DNA from: Dyadobacter sp. CY312
GTDB lineage: Bacteria; Bacteroidota; Bacteroidia; Cytophagales; Spirosomataceae
Assembly: GCF_021390535.1 (NCBI RefSeq)
Contig: NZ_JAJUXG010000001.1
Coordinates: 496,001-560,000 of the forward strand
Direction of reading: 5' to 3'
Length of the DNA stretch: 64,000 nt
Part shown: in pieces, positions 8,634-16,881 of the stretch
How positions within the stretch are numbered: position 1 is the first letter of the stretch
How the letters are laid out: each line of letters begins with the position of its first letter
Position numbers and translations under genes: made by a program
The notes under the pieces: model-generated
What the model saw: only the letters and a program-made list of their open reading frames with translations
Databases searched by the model: none
What the model was told of the DNA's origin: nothing

Positions 8634-9020
8634 TTATCTTTTGATGTAAGTAATATCCAGCTTTACAAGATCCCCGATTTTTAAACCGAGTTCATTGTTC
8701 ACGCCTGTATTATTGTCTTGAAAAATCCTTTTACCTCCAATGCTATAATAATTCCACGAAGTAGAAGGCTGCAAGTCGTTGTACTGTCCAGTTGTGAAAA
8801 TCCGCTTCTCTCCTTCAAACATATCAATGGTAAGTTTTCGGTTGAGAAATTTGGCGTAGTCCAGGAACATCCTGTGTTTGATTGCATCAATGGTAAGCAA
8901 CCCCATAACACCATCTGCTGGCATTGGTAATGGAGCATTGTACTTTTCACAAAATGCAGTCGTGGTGAGCCAGTCGATATCCAAAATGAAATCGACCATT
9001 GAGATTAGTTTTGTTTCCAT
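8634..9020 (-). CDS. Unknown phage protein
   Basis: 128 aa, soluble, no recognised motif. Operon member 2 bp upstream of the next small gene. Function unknown. Confidence 0.7.
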   Translation of the reverse strand: METKLISMVDFILDIDWLTTTAFCEKYNAPLPMPADGVMGLLTIDAIKHRMFLDYAKFLNRKLTIDMFEGEKRIFTTGQYNDLQPSTSWNYYSIGGKRIFQDNNTGVNNELGLKIGDLVKLDITYIKR

Positions 9021-9023
9021 GGA

Positions 9024-9356
9024 TTATTTTGGGAGTGAGGATTCTTTGACCAATTTTCCTTTTACCCATTTCAAACCAAGTTTGTTGGTATTGGAGATTG
9101 TGTTTAGAATCATGTGTTTTTCTTTTCCTTCGTAGTTGACAGGCTTAAAAAGAATGTTTGCGAATTCCTCAGTAATTGGCATGTTTCGCTCAGACTCGTG
9201 ATATCCTGGTACATAACCTTCATAAATACCTGACATTTCTTTTGACCAATGGTAACCGGCATCGTTCGGCCCCCAAAGCGTAATAAATCTGTCATTTTTT
9301 AATGTATGTTTCATCGAAACAATGCGGTACTGTTTATCTGTGTTGATTCTGTTCAT
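9024..9356 (-). CDS. Unknown phage protein
   Basis: 110 aa. The frame extends upstream over the preceding gene; the ATG at 9356, preceded by an A-rich stretch, is chosen because it avoids that overlap. Aromatic-rich centre (ITLWGPNDAGYHW). Function unknown. Confidence 0.7.
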   Translation of the reverse strand: MNRINTDKQYRIVSMKHTLKNDRFITLWGPNDAGYHWSKEMSGIYEGYVPGYHESERNMPITEEFANILFKPVNYEGKEKHMILNTISNTNKLGLKWVKGKLVKESSLPK

Positions 9357-9367
9357 TTTTTTATGAA

Positions 9368-9817
9368 TTATTCTCCAATTTCCCCGTCTCCAAAGTTTAC
9401 AACAAGTCCCCAATGACCGCCATCCCACCACAAGTGTGGGTAATCACAATCGGCTTCATACTCTTCAAACGAATCATAACCTTCCAAATCGTATCGAATA
9501 TCAGACCTGTGTTTTTCAAATTCCACCTCATCGAGTATGCAGCCTGGATGCCGGCCAAAATCATCTTCTACTGTGCAAATTAATTGTTCATGATCGAAGT
9601 CATCAGCATTAATGTCAGTTTCACTATCAATACGGATTAGCCAGTATAATGGTCGTTGCCCCGTACTACCTAAGTAGACAAGTTGTAAACCATCACCTAA
9701 AATTGTTGAACAAATTACAGGTACGAATTCAGTAGATTGTCCCCAAAGTGATACCTTTTTAAAACTCGTTTCAGATTCAATCCACTCTTCAAGAGTTTTT
9801 CCTTGTATTGTTTCCAT
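9368..9817 (-). CDS. Unknown acidic phage protein
   Basis: 149 aa, strongly acidic, with a Trp-rich C-terminus (HLWWDGGHWGLVV). The low pI would suit a DNA-mimic or anti-defence role, but no family is recognised. Confidence 0.7.
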   Translation of the reverse strand: METIQGKTLEEWIESETSFKKVSLWGQSTEFVPVICSTILGDGLQLVYLGSTGQRPLYWLIRIDSETDINADDFDHEQLICTVEDDFGRHPGCILDEVEFEKHRSDIRYDLEGYDSFEEYEADCDYPHLWWDGGHWGLVVNFGDGEIGE

Positions 9818-9819
9818 AG

Positions 9820-10140
9820 CTATTCTTGAATATTTAACGCTTTGTGAATAGCCAATCTGAATTTTGATTCAAATGATTCGGTATCATGCATCGTATGTAA
9901 CAGTCTATCTCTCATTTCAAGATAATCAATTGCTACTTTGAGTAGATCAGGAGCAGCTGCGATAAGGCTGGCATCTTTATCTGGTATGGATTCCGCAACT
10001 AGATACCCTCCATAATGATCAGAATGATCTAAATGGTGACGACCTCCGATTGGATTATCTGGTGTAGAGCATGCCACAACGGCGCTGCCAACCTTTGATA
10101 CTTTCCAAGGACCAGGTGTTCCTTTGAATTCGTATTTCAT
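9820..10140 (-). CDS. Conserved phage protein with GTPGPW and AAAPDLL motifs
   Basis: 106 aa. Starts MKYEFKGTPGPW and contains DASLIAAAPDLLKVA, the two signatures of a small protein family found in many phages and prophages. No biochemical role is known to me. Member of the leftward operon. Confidence 0.75.
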   Translation of the reverse strand: MKYEFKGTPGPWKVSKVGSAVVACSTPDNPIGGRHHLDHSDHYGGYLVAESIPDKDASLIAAAPDLLKVAIDYLEMRDRLLHTMHDTESFESKFRLAIHKALNIQE

Positions 10141-10144
10141 ACTA

Positions 10145-10453
10145 TTACGAGTTGATGAATGTTTTAAACTCTTGCCTGAACTTGAATTTTCCCAGATCGG
10201 TCACGTAGAAAAGAAGATCATTTCTGGAATTGTAATTCTCTCCTACATTCATAAAGCCTTTTCCTTTAAGAATTATCAAAGTAGGGTAATCGTTGTGGGT
10301 AGGACTGGCGATAAACCGGTTCCGGTAAAATTCTTCTGGAAGTAGGCGTTTATCCGATTTTCTACCTGACCTTTTAGCTGTTGAAAGCGCTACTCCCAAA
10401 CTGTGAGCAAGGATCTCGAATTCTCTTTGGGTTATTTCTGGTATGGTGTTCAT
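10145..10453 (-). CDS. Unknown phage protein
   Basis: 102 aa. The N-terminus (ITQREFEILAHSLGV) looks helical. Its ATG overlaps the TGA of the small Com-like frame upstream (ATGA), indicating coupling. Function unknown. Confidence 0.75.
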   Translation of the reverse strand: MNTIPEITQREFEILAHSLGVALSTAKRSGRKSDKRLLPEEFYRNRFIASPTHNDYPTLIILKGKGFMNVGENYNSRNDLLFYVTDLGKFKFRQEFKTFINS

Positions 10454-10554
10454 TTGACTTTTTGTTTAATGTCTTGACAAATTCCGCAGCCTATTTCAAT
10501 ACCAACTTCATCGCTAATTTTAATAAGCGTTAGTTTTTTACTGCAACAGATCAG
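10450..10554 (-). CDS. Com-like zinc-finger mini-protein without a standard start codon
   Basis: 34 codons that follow the TAA of the preceding gene in the same frame and end in a TGA overlapping the next ATG. The product has CC near the start and GCGIC near the end, separated by KKLTLIKISDEVGIEI; this spacing resembles the small Com-type zinc fingers of phages. No ATG, GTG or TTG starts it; the first codon after the stop is CTG. It may use CTG, may be reached by stop-codon readthrough, or may be a remnant tail. The coding look and ATGA coupling favour expression. Confidence 0.45.
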   Translation of the reverse strand: MICCSKKLTLIKISDEVGIEIGCGICQDIKQKVK

Positions 10555-10932
10555 TTACAGCATTTCAGGAGTTAGTGAATCTTTCTCACCTTTGAGGAAC
10601 TGAATCAGGGTTTCGTTTTTCGATCCATTTCTGAATATGTAGCATTCAATTGGTGAAAAACAACTCATTACTCTACTGCCAACTCTAAATGCTTCAACCT
10701 CGGCAGGTATATATTCAACAATCATTTTGCTGAAAGGTGTGGCGCATAAATTCAGCAGCTCTATTGCTCTTTCATTATAACACCAACCTGTCATTTGCCC
10801 ATAAATACAGGTGTCAGGAAAATGTGGATTTAACCTATCCAGATTTAGTTCGCCTATCTCCTCAGCAGTAGCGTGCTCTTTCAGCTTTGTAGCTTCCTCA
10901 ATAACGAGGAGCTTTAATTCAGGTGTGATCAT
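10555..10932 (-). CDS. Unknown phage protein
   Basis: 125 aa, soluble. Possible metal ligands are scattered (CIYGQMTGWC, CFSPIEC). Its start is preceded by an ACTAAC-containing leader shared with other genes of the operon. The same frame continues after the stop as the Com-like mini-protein. Function unknown. Confidence 0.7.
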   Translation of the reverse strand: MITPELKLLVIEEATKLKEHATAEEIGELNLDRLNPHFPDTCIYGQMTGWCYNERAIELLNLCATPFSKMIVEYIPAEVEAFRVGSRVMSCFSPIECYIFRNGSKNETLIQFLKGEKDSLTPEML

Positions 10933-10960
10933 GGTTCGATAGTTAGTTGATTTGACAATA

Positions 10961-10988
10961 AAAAAAAGGCTCCTATGAAGAAGCCTTT
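10961..10988 (-). terminator. Terminator after the helicase gene
   Basis: A 7-bp stem (10965-10971 with 10982-10988) followed on the minus strand by a T-run. It separates the helicase from the next operon part. Confidence 0.8.
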
Positions 10989-11013
10989 CGTGGATTAATT
11001 TGATAATTTATTA

Positions 11014-12798
11014 CTATTCTTTGGCTTTAAAATCGAAGCCTATTTCTTCTAAAAGTTTGATTTTATCTTCTGATAGTTTTTTCCGCTTGTATTCATATCG
11101 CCTACTATTTACCCATCTTCCCAATTTCCCATCTCTACGAACTGGAAACATACCATTTTCGGAAACAAAATTTTTGAGCTCTTCAAAAGACTCCAAGAAT
11201 TTCGAATCAAATAAATCCCATGTAATTCCAATTTCTTCTAAAAGTTTGATTTTATCTTCTGATAGTTTTCCCTTTTTGTATTTTTGTCTCCTTTTACTCA
11301 CCCAACTTCCAAGTTTACCTTCCTCAGGCAATGGAAATCTGTTGTTTTTCACAACGAAGGTTTTGAGTTCTTCTAACGCCTCCAAGAATTGAGAATCTAA
11401 CAAATCCCAAACGATTCCGATTTCTTCAAGAAGCTTTATTTTGTCGTCTAAAAGTGTGCCTTTTTTGAAAGCTTGCCGTTGAGTACTCACCCATCTACCA
11501 ATTTTCCCTTCTTTTAGAGCAGGAAATCTACCGTTTTCGAAAATGAAGGTTTTGAGCTTAGAAAGGTTCACTTCCCAATTATCAATCGAAATTTCGATTT
11601 CTTGAAATACATCCTTCCAGTCTTTTACTTTGTCAATAAAATTGATAGAAATGGTATCGGTTATTGATTCCAAGTTTCTAGTTTTATGGACAAAATCTAC
11701 GTGTGATTGAAATTCTGATTTCAATTCATTTATCCGGATGGAGGCAAAATTGTTTACAAAATCAAATATCAATGGATTTTGAGATTGACCAACTGAGAAA
11801 CCACGACCAATTTGTTGGAAGTAAATTATTGGTGAAACAGTTCCTCTCATTAGAATAACTGTATTTGCACCTTCTACGTGCAACCCTTCGTTGAGCTTAT
11901 CAATTGTGAAGAGTATTTTGGTTGTGGTAGAATCTGCTTCGAAGTTTTGCAAAGCGAGTTTATTTTGTTTTAACCCGAAGTCGGAATATACTTCAATAGT
12001 CTCTACATCATTACATATATTATTGAAGGAAGGGATCAGTAAGTCTTTTGCTTGATGCATGTGAGTACGATCTTTACAAAACACAATAATGCGATTACGT
12101 TCCCTAGGAAGATGTTTTTTGATAATACTGTCAATACCACCGGAATTCTCCCAATCAATAATACTGCTTTCTAATTTATCTATAAGCCCCTTTTTATCAG
12201 AATGATCAGATTCCTTTATTTTTCTAATCAGGCTTTTTGATTCTTCTGCAAGAGAGTATAGCGCTGTAACAAAGGTTGGAGTTTTTAAAATGCCTTCACT
12301 GATAGCTTGTGCTAGTGTAATATGTGAGGCTATATTGTCACCAAACAACTCAGTCGCCATGTTCCGTTGATCATCCAAATATCGGATATGTGTGGCCGAT
12401 GTGCCAATGATTTTTGCTTCAACATTTTGATCAATCAATTCGATTGTTTTCTTACCCCATTGATCTGCACCGATTCGGTGGAATTCGTCCAGGTAAATGA
12501 AATCGAAATTTTTATTAGATACGATCTTAGAACTATTTGAACCTAAAAGCCCATGATAGGTAGCAAAAGTGAAATCAACGCCTGTATGCTTTGCAATTTC
12601 ATCCTTGATATGATTGGAAGGAGCTAGCAAAAGATGCTTACTATCAGGATTTTTGTTGATAAACTCAGCAATTATTAAGCTCTTTCCGGTTCCTGTGGGA
12701 TGGATGATACAGGTACGATTTGTAGTTTTAAGCTTCTCAACCGCTGCGTCGTAGGCTTTCTGATTATGCTCATATAATACTTTAATTTTATCACTCAT
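11014..12798 (-). CDS. DEAD/DEAH-box helicase with three helicase-associated repeats
   Basis: 594 aa from the ATG at 12798. SF2 motifs: Q-like KAYDAAVEKL, Walker A HPTGTGKS, motif II DEFH, motif III GTSATH and motif VI QQIGRGFSVG. The last 210 residues hold three copies of the helicase-associated (HA, PF03457) domain, each with a G-x-W-V-S/N-x-R/Q-R core and an identical EDKIKLLEEIG-type linker. Such proteins occur widely on phages and mobile elements of this phylum; a role in element replication or DNA remodelling is inferred. The repeats also show clear DNA-level similarity, indicating recent tandem duplication. Confidence 0.9.
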   Translation of the reverse strand: MSDKIKVLYEHNQKAYDAAVEKLKTTNRTCIIHPTGTGKSLIIAEFINKNPDSKHLLLAPSNHIKDEIAKHTGVDFTFATYHGLLGSNSSKIVSNKNFDFIYLDEFHRIGADQWGKKTIELIDQNVEAKIIGTSATHIRYLDDQRNMATELFGDNIASHITLAQAISEGILKTPTFVTALYSLAEESKSLIRKIKESDHSDKKGLIDKLESSIIDWENSGGIDSIIKKHLPRERNRIIVFCKDRTHMHQAKDLLIPSFNNICNDVETIEVYSDFGLKQNKLALQNFEADSTTTKILFTIDKLNEGLHVEGANTVILMRGTVSPIIYFQQIGRGFSVGQSQNPLIFDFVNNFASIRINELKSEFQSHVDFVHKTRNLESITDTISINFIDKVKDWKDVFQEIEISIDNWEVNLSKLKTFIFENGRFPALKEGKIGRWVSTQRQAFKKGTLLDDKIKLLEEIGIVWDLLDSQFLEALEELKTFVVKNNRFPLPEEGKLGSWVSKRRQKYKKGKLSEDKIKLLEEIGITWDLFDSKFLESFEELKNFVSENGMFPVRRDGKLGRWVNSRRYEYKRKKLSEDKIKLLEEIGFDFKAKE

Positions 12799-12802
12799 GG
12801 TT

Positions 12803-13105
12803 CTAATCCGAAATAGTCTTGAGATCAAAGATAGCATATAACCTAATACCTGGCTCCGGTTTGAAGCCGTGGTGATCCATGAAAAGATCACCATTCTTTA
12901 TATCTGGGTAATTCTCCTCAACATGTTTATCTAAAACTTCATCTTCAATACCCGCTCTGTCTAAGTTCTCTTCTAATAATGCTAAAACTGTCAACACTGT
13001 TGTTTTTTCATTTAAAGGATATTGAATCAATAGGTCAATTTTTCCAAGAAAGTTTTCTGGTGAGCGATACTCACCGATCTGTAAGAATACGAGTTCTTTT
13101 GCCAT
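12803..13105 (-). CDS. Unknown phage protein
   Basis: 100 aa from the ATG at 13105 (MAKELVFLQIGEY); upstream codons overlap a mini-gene. Acidic and soluble. Ends 4 bp before the helicase start, so probably co-expressed with it. Function unknown. Confidence 0.7.
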   Translation of the reverse strand: MAKELVFLQIGEYRSPENFLGKIDLLIQYPLNEKTTVLTVLALLEENLDRAGIEDEVLDKHVEENYPDIKNGDLFMDHHGFKPEPGIRLYAIFDLKTISD

Positions 13106-13110
13106 AGTTG

Positions 13111-13209
13111 TTATAAGAAATTTTTGATAAAAAAGTAAAACGCAATACCCCATACGCAAGCAATAATGAGTAGGGGTAGAGCGCAGCCGGTGTTAGTTTG
13201 TCTCCTCAT
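13111..13209 (-). CDS. 32-aa single-span membrane mini-protein
   Basis: Starts MRRQTNTGCALPLLI with one hydrophobic span to the C-terminus (IACVWGIAFYFFI). It fits exactly between two operon genes. Its start is preceded by the CTAAC...AACC leader seen before neighbouring genes. Confidence 0.6.
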   Translation of the reverse strand: MRRQTNTGCALPLLIIACVWGIAFYFFIKNFL

Positions 13210-13215
13210 GGTTCG

Positions 13216-13923
13216 TTAGTCTTCCGATTCATACTCCTCTTCGTTGTATCTGTATTCTCCGTCAACAAATTCATAATATTCCTCACTGCCTGGGTGAAGT
13301 TCGAAATACAACTCATAACCTTCTGTGCTTCCGCTGTCCGGGAAGTTAGAGTCTGTAATTTCTCCATCCTCAATTGTAACTATACCGGTATTTGATGAAG
13401 AATCTTCATCCGAATAGTCAAACTGAATCGTCACTTCTGGAAATTTCTTTGAAAGTTCTTTCATTAAAGCAACAGGAGCACTCCATGCAGTTTGAAAGAA
13501 AATAGTATCATCACTATCTCTCTCATCTGGAATATTATAAGCATTCCATTTAGTCCCCCAATTATCAACAGCCCAGCCATACCATGTGGTATGACCATAT
13601 TTTTCCTTGTTTTCTTGGTACTGCAATCCAAGTTGAACAAAAGCAAGCCGTTTTTCTGGGGTCATTTGTAACAGGTATGATTGTACATCCTCAATTGGTT
13701 GGTGCCAGTGATTACCTTTTGAATTACCGAATAACATAAAATGAGATTTAGACCCTTCCGATCCTGACTCAATGTTCAAAGTTTCAGGCATTGGTTTTAT
13801 TTTATTAAAATCAATGGTCAGCTTTTCCCCTTCCTTATTTTCTCCGCATAAGAATGTCAATACTTCTTTTACTTTTTCTTCCGAAGCAATTATCCTAAGT
13901 CTGTTTTGAATGTGATTTGGCAT
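13216..13923 (-). CDS. YubB/Api92-like (DUF1281 type) protein
   Basis: 235 aa. The N-terminus MPNHIQNRLRI, a FNKIKPMPE motif and YGWAVDNWGTKWNAYN are the family signatures of Api92/YubB proteins found on phages and conjugative plasmids; they have a ferredoxin-like fold and no known reaction. The C-terminal 60 residues are very acidic (YNEEEYESED end). Confidence 0.8.
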   Translation of the reverse strand: MPNHIQNRLRIIASEEKVKEVLTFLCGENKEGEKLTIDFNKIKPMPETLNIESGSEGSKSHFMLFGNSKGNHWHQPIEDVQSYLLQMTPEKRLAFVQLGLQYQENKEKYGHTTWYGWAVDNWGTKWNAYNIPDERDSDDTIFFQTAWSAPVALMKELSKKFPEVTIQFDYSDEDSSSNTGIVTIEDGEITDSNFPDSGSTEGYELYFELHPGSEEYYEFVDGEYRYNEEEYESED

Positions 13924-13949
13924 GATTTTGAAATTTAGAAAGTGAATAG

Positions 13950-14633
13950 TTAGTTTTTTATGGTTGCTTTTACCAGACGCATTGCGGAGTAGTAATTGTA
14001 GGGTCTCTGGCGATAGGTGAGAAATCCGTGCGAATTCAGCTCTTGTGCCAACTGGTCATAATCCATGCCATCCCGGACGCAGGATTCCACCATACTGGTG
14101 AGTTTCCGATCAGTCCGGAATTCGTTAGTTTTTTTCGCAGCCTGATCTGAGCCTTTTGCACGGTGATTGAGATTCAAGTTCTCAGGTTTGCCGAGTTTGA
14201 AACCAGAGTCACGTTTAGCCTTCAATGCTGCCTTGGTTCTCAAGCGGATCAAAAGCAATTCTCTTGCAGCAAAGGCAAGGTACATTGTAAGCATAAATTC
14301 ATCCACGGGCCCGCCCGGAATATCGCAGCAAATTAACCTACCATTCAATTCTTCCAAGATTGCCAAACCATCAGGAGTGGATCTTGAGAGACGGTCAACT
14401 TTCGCAACTATCAGGAAGCACTTTAGATCACAACACATTTTAATAGCATCTTTTAAAACTGGTCTTTTGGTAACATCCCCACCACCTTCAACTTCAACAA
14501 ATTCTTTCACTATCTCCGCACCGTCAATTTTGCTGAAATAGGAAACGTAATCACGTTGAGCAGCAAGCCCTAATCCCGACCTGCCTTGCTTTTTTCGAGA
14601 CACACGGAGATAACTAACATACTGGGTACTCAT
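13950..14633 (-). CDS. Serine recombinase (resolvase/invertase family)
   Basis: 227 aa. The catalytic Ser lies in YLRVSRKKQ, the KVDRLSRS block is conserved and the C-terminus has a small HTH region (DYDQLAQELNSHGF). It lacks the long C-terminus of large serine integrases. May resolve multimers or invert DNA within the element. The tyrosine integrase near 5756 is more likely to integrate the element. Confidence 0.9.
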   Translation of the reverse strand: MSTQYVSYLRVSRKKQGRSGLGLAAQRDYVSYFSKIDGAEIVKEFVEVEGGGDVTKRPVLKDAIKMCCDLKCFLIVAKVDRLSRSTPDGLAILEELNGRLICCDIPGGPVDEFMLTMYLAFAARELLLIRLRTKAALKAKRDSGFKLGKPENLNLNHRAKGSDQAAKKTNEFRTDRKLTSMVESCVRDGMDYDQLAQELNSHGFLTYRQRPYNYYSAMRLVKATIKN

Positions 14634-14634
14634 G

Positions 14635-14781
14635 TCAATTCAGATAATGATTGTAAACTATACTTCCGCAGCATTCAAAAACTATTGCAAAAGTTTGGTG
14701 AGGTGCATCGGTTGAAACCGACACAGACAAAGGTTTCCCGATAAGCACGAAGAACCCGAGCTTTCTTTTTGTCCTGTACAT
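14635..14781 (-). CDS. 48-aa hydrophobic small protein
   Basis: Starts MYRTKRKLGFFVLIGKP, ends YNHYLN. An AAAAAACTAAC leader sits 3 nt before its ATG, the same element used by neighbours, and its stop lies 1 nt before the recombinase start. No family recognised. Confidence 0.55.
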   Translation of the reverse strand: MYRTKRKLGFFVLIGKPLSVSVSTDAPHQTFAIVFECCGSIVYNHYLN

Positions 14782-14793
14782 GGTGTTAGTTTT

Positions 14794-14976
14794 TTACACA
14801 AAAAATAGAATAGTCTTACCATCCCATACCTGAATGGATAGGTTAGCATCAGGGACATTCAAGATGCATGCGTAGAGTGCTTTTAGTTTTCTGGACAAAG
14901 CTATTTCGTCCGTCTGGTTTTTATCCCTCAGTGTAGCAATTTCCTTGCCTTCTGAAAGTACTTTAAATGTTGTCAT
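14794..14976 (-). CDS. Small protein of unknown function
   Basis: 60 aa (MTTFKVLSEGKEIATLRDK), with a shared ACTAAC leader 8 nt upstream of the start. Overlaps the preceding gene by 14 bp. Function unknown. Confidence 0.65.
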   Translation of the reverse strand: MTTFKVLSEGKEIATLRDKNQTDEIALSRKLKALYACILNVPDANLSIQVWDGKTILFFV

Positions 14977-15157
14977 GTTGGTTTGTTAGTTTTTTTATGC
15001 GATAACAGTATGGCATAGTGAACAAATATCCATTTAGTCTTTTTTCTGGATCGAGTGAGTTTTTTATCTCATTCCTGTACTCAATGGATTTTTCAATTTT
15101 CATTTTATCCGAATCCCAAACATTGGATTTTAGATTTATAGCCTGATGAATGTTCAC
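14963..15157 (-). CDS. Small protein of unknown function (GTG start)
   Basis: 64 aa, basic. The start is GTG at 15157, 4 nt after an AAAAAACTAAC leader; this leader decides the start. Function unknown. Confidence 0.6.
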   Translation of the reverse strand: MNIHQAINLKSNVWDSDKMKIEKSIEYRNEIKNSLDPEKRLNGYLFTMPYCYRIKKLTNQHDNI

Positions 15158-15178
15158 GATCGTTAGTTTTTTGGAAGG

Positions 15179-15364
15179 TTAGACCATCATTGCAGAACCG
15201 ACTTGAAACAGTTCAGAGCCGTTCAGATCCCATTTAAAATATTGCTTTTCCTCACCATTACCCAGAACGGAAAAGAAGTATGTAAAGCCGTGCCTGTCAG
15301 CTTGCGCGCTGATCGAGTGGTGACCTTGCGCCTCAAGGAATTTGATAATATCAGATAGTAGCAT
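15179..15364 (-). CDS. Small protein of unknown function
   Basis: 61 aa from the ATG at 15364 (MLLSDIIKFLEAQGHH). A longer frame upstream would run through a terminator hairpin, so the internal ATG is preferred. A variant leader (AAAAAAAGTAAC) precedes it. Confidence 0.6.
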   Translation of the reverse strand: MLLSDIIKFLEAQGHHSISAQADRHGFTYFFSVLGNGEEKQYFKWDLNGSELFQVGSAMMV

Positions 15365-15387
15365 AATTGCGTTACTTTTTTTGATGG

Positions 15388-15420
15388 AAAAAACCTGATG
15401 CCGTACCAGTATATACGGCA
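15388..15420 (-). terminator. Intergenic terminator/attenuator in the leftward operon
   Basis: A 7-bp perfect stem (15399-15405 with 15414-15420) followed on the minus strand by six T, just downstream of the 442-aa gene. Confidence 0.6.
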
Positions 15421-15437
15421 CCCGATTTTTTGGAATA

Positions 15438-16766
15438 TTACAATCCGAGCAATGCTTTTACCTTTTGCTCATCTCGCTTTGAGAAGATCCAGCCAGCACC
15501 ACCAGTTAGCCGGAAATTAAACCGACCGCCGAGCGCTTTTAATTCTTCTTTGATCTGCTTTGTTTCACCACGTACTACTATTGCTTTTTCGGAGTAATCA
15601 GAAATTGTAACACCAGAGACCGAAACGGTCACAGCTACGTTAGTTTCTCCATCCTTTGGGTTATCGCTTGCCATAGGCACAAAAAACCGACCTTCCGCAA
15701 TAGCTATTTGCAAAGCTTCAAGATTGAAACCGTAAGTTTCTTTCTTAATGACCCATCCAGAGTAAGCAGAAGCCCCCAAGTAATAACCGTCACCCATTGA
15801 ATACTTTTCTCTGTGTTCGTCGGCAGGGTGCCACCAGTCAGCATTATTATCTGTTTTTGGTTCTCCGTTTCTGTCAACAGTTGGAACCGCTGCATATGCC
15901 TTGATTTCTTTAACGTCTGAGTTTAGGCACGCTTTACGCATTTCTGCAAACAAATCTTTCTTATGGCCAGAGAAAGCCAAGTATAGAACTTTACTCGTAC
16001 TGTGTGCAAAATAATCGGTCATTGAATCACTTTCGTCCTGTCGAAGTTCAGCAACAATTACAGAAACTACACCTTCAGGAAGAGCCGGTAAAACCTTTGC
16101 ACCGATTTCGATTTTTGCAGCACGTTCAGCATTCACGGTAGTTTTTTTAGCAAACTTTTCTCTTTCGTCGGCTTGCTCTTTCTCATTTGCTCGATTCATT
16201 AAGTCCAAAAGTTCGTCAGTTTCCAGAAATTCCCCAGGTAAATAATAGGTACCTATTCCGAAAATATTCTCTATGCTTTTTAGTGCATAGGTTTCTGTAT
16301 GTCTGATTGACAATGTTTCAAGACCAACGATTTTTGCTGTCCGGTCATTCATTGAAACGATAGCATACTTATGACCATCATCAGAATATTGACCTCCAGA
16401 ATATGCTTGCAGTACTTGCCCTACTTTGATTTCGTACTTCTTAACTCTGTTTTGGACCTTATCACAGGTATCAAATTCTAAAATCCCTCTTTGGTGAACT
16501 TCTCTAATTTTCTTTTCCGTACCCGTTCCTTTTTCACTGAATAGGGTAATGGTTTCGCCCATCATTTGAGATACTGACACGGTTACACTGTCTTCGAGAA
16601 CCGTAATAGGGTAGCAGGAGCATGCAATTAGACCGTTTGCACGTTTGGAAGTTGTAATCTGCCATGTTTGACCGTTCACCGTTTCTTTGGTTTCTGCCTG
16701 CCATCCATCCCAACCTTTATATACTCGAGTTGATTTTTTTTCGTTGGCTTGTGTAATCGTTTCCAT
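15438..16766 (-). CDS. Large unknown protein of mobile elements
   Basis: 442 aa. The last 60 residues (ISDYSEKAIVVRG...LGGRFN then GGAGWIFSKRDE) form a module I recall from phage and plasmid proteins of Bacteroidota, where it is found at the C-terminus of otherwise different proteins. The rest is soluble, with no catalytic motif recognised. Largest gene of this operon besides the helicase. Confidence 0.75.
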   Translation of the reverse strand: METITQANEKKSTRVYKGWDGWQAETKETVNGQTWQITTSKRANGLIACSCYPITVLEDSVTVSVSQMMGETITLFSEKGTGTEKKIREVHQRGILEFDTCDKVQNRVKKYEIKVGQVLQAYSGGQYSDDGHKYAIVSMNDRTAKIVGLETLSIRHTETYALKSIENIFGIGTYYLPGEFLETDELLDLMNRANEKEQADEREKFAKKTTVNAERAAKIEIGAKVLPALPEGVVSVIVAELRQDESDSMTDYFAHSTSKVLYLAFSGHKKDLFAEMRKACLNSDVKEIKAYAAVPTVDRNGEPKTDNNADWWHPADEHREKYSMGDGYYLGASAYSGWVIKKETYGFNLEALQIAIAEGRFFVPMASDNPKDGETNVAVTVSVSGVTISDYSEKAIVVRGETKQIKEELKALGGRFNFRLTGGAGWIFSKRDEQKVKALLGL

Positions 16767-16807
16767 TTTATAGAAGAATTTAATGGTTAGTGATTTTTTT
16801 TATTGAC

Positions 16808-16842
16808 AGCCGGACAGCTTGAGACCTGTCCGGCTTTTTTTT
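16808..16842 (+). terminator. Strong hairpin with rightward T-tract
   Basis: A 10-bp perfect GC-rich stem (16808-16817 with 16826-16835) followed by eight T on the plus strand. It lies between two leftward genes and so is oriented against them; it may block antisense transcription, or act as a processing or stability hairpin for the leftward message. Confidence 0.7.
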
Positions 16843-16881
16843 GTGAAGTAGTTCAGTAGGGGGAGTAAAGGTTGAATTCTT

